Assembly: GCA_902805615.1 (NCBI GenBank)
Contig: CADCTQ010000479.1
Location: forward strand, 1-59,332
Direction: 5' to 3'
DNA: 59,332 bases
From: an uncultured Cytophagales bacterium
GTDB lineage: Bacteria; Bacteroidota; Bacteroidia; Cytophagales; 172606-1
The position numbers were made by a program, and so were the translations under genes. The notes under the pieces are model-generated. The model did not search any database, had not been told where the DNA came from, and saw only the letters and a list, made by a program, of their open reading frames with translations. Positions 58,974 through 59,332 of this stretch are shown in pieces. Within the stretch, counting starts at the first letter, position 1. Every line of letters starts with the position of its first letter.

Positions 58974-59259
58974 CCTGCTCTTGCCGCTACCCGGCGGCGG
59001 GGCATGCTACCCGGGCTTCCGGCGGTTCCCTCGGGATGAAGCCCGCGCGCCGGACTCATTCCTGTGCCCGGCAAAATCCGGGCAAAGTCCTTCACAATCA
59101 ACGAAACAAAAAAAAGCCCAAGCAGTTAACCTTTAAGTGGGTGCTGCTCCTGGCGGCGCGTGGACGGGACTCGCATTTATGCGTCAACGACCCCTGAAAA
59201 TAATTATTCGCGGGTGGAAGCTTTTTGTGTAGAACTTTGTTATAAATTTGTCAAGTAGG

Positions 59260-59290
59260 TTAGAATGATTCTAAACAGATAATGTTTATC
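59260..59290 (+). promoter_or_regulatory. Fur/PerR-like operator(s) upstream of sufB
   Basis: TTAGAATGATTCTAA (59260-59274) is a perfect 7-1-7 palindrome that differs from the PerR box TTATAATnATTATAA at two symmetric positions. It is followed by GATAATGTTTATCATT (59277-59292), itself Fur-box-like. A TAAATTTG -7 box lies at 59243-59250. The position 20-35 nt upstream of the start codon suits repression by a Fur-family protein. The remaining 58974-59242 stretch contains no gene that I can support. Confidence 0.55.
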
Positions 59291-59294
59291 ATTT

Positions 59295-59332
59295 ATGAGT
59301 AAAGATTCCCAAATCCTTGAAGATATCACCCG
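59295..59332 (+). CDS. sufB: Fe-S cluster assembly protein SufB (5' end only)
   Basis: Only the first 12 codons are in the window (MSKDSQILEDIT). This matches the usual Bacteroidota SufB N-terminus. SufB is the scaffold partner in the SufBCD Fe-S assembly complex. The Fur/PerR-like operator directly upstream fits a suf operon controlled by iron or peroxide stress. Confidence is limited by the short sequence. Confidence 0.6.
   Translation, partial: MSKDSQILEDIT

Overview
This 59.3 kb window looks like chromosomal DNA of a high-GC member of the Bacteroidota, most likely a gliding or Cytophagales-type bacterium. The evidence is the gliding-motility ABC transporter genes gldA and gldF, Bacteroidota-type promoters (TAnnTTTG -7 boxes) upstream of several genes, nearly no Shine-Dalgarno sites, lipoproteins with Bacteroidota lipoboxes, an ECF sigma factor that overlaps a membrane/outer-membrane partner gene, and families such as DUF4385 and NuoHIJK with typical Bacteroidota sequence. 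I see no phage, insertion sequence, rRNA operon or CRISPR array. It is housekeeping and accessory chromosome, heavily decorated with intergenic repeats.

Layout. 0.3-4.9 kb: two SGNH-hydrolase-like proteins and an MBOAT O-acyltransferase (probable surface glycan O-acylation). 5-12.9 kb: DUF4385, two outer-membrane barrels, a secreted Gfo/Idh/MocA oxidoreductase and a large sugar-dehydrogenase/cytochrome c lipoprotein. 13-16 kb: a lower-GC island of unfamiliar small genes and a probable gene remnant. 16-21.3 kb: Zn alcohol dehydrogenase pair, DUF4349 lipoprotein, EamA exporter, LptF/LptG permease. 21.4-24.9 kb: a partial complex I locus (nuoH, I, J, K) with a MntA/HepT toxin-antitoxin pair embedded in it. 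25.1-29.2 kb: biotin operon bioF-bioD-bioA plus a secreted protein. 30-36 kb: rRNA methyltransferase, TypA, matrixin-like protease, TspO-like protein, nucleoside hydrolase. 35.9-38.6 kb: gldA, a secreted protein, gldF. 38.9-44.9 kb: sugar transporters, sugar-binding lipoprotein, PfkB kinase, STAS-like protein. 45-51 kb: amidohydrolase, DUF5872-like protein, M61 peptidase, PBP1C. 51-55.6 kb: carboxypeptidase-regulatory-domain protein, Ig-like lipoprotein, ECF sigma factor and its anti-sigma/outer-membrane-barrel partner. 55.7-59.3 kb: rpsA, tRNA-Cys, a candidate structured non-coding RNA, an Lrp/AsnC regulator and the first codons of sufB behind a Fur/PerR-like operator.

Two things stand out. 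First, a discrete minus-strand RNA gene (promoter about 58392-58423, structured core 58198-58357, terminator 58139-58168) folds like a tRNA: 7-bp acceptor, T arm, D-loop GG and a 5/7/5 anticodon-like arm, but with about 92 nt inserted where the variable loop should be. Second, at least a dozen intergenic gaps carry unrelated sequences built to one plan: short degenerate tandem units, very often exactly 7 nt, usually arranged as inverted repeats and sitting against stop or start codons. Coordinates of start codons were chosen by signal peptides, family N-termini, hairpins and promoter positions; there was no database access, so all family names rest on motifs and recall.
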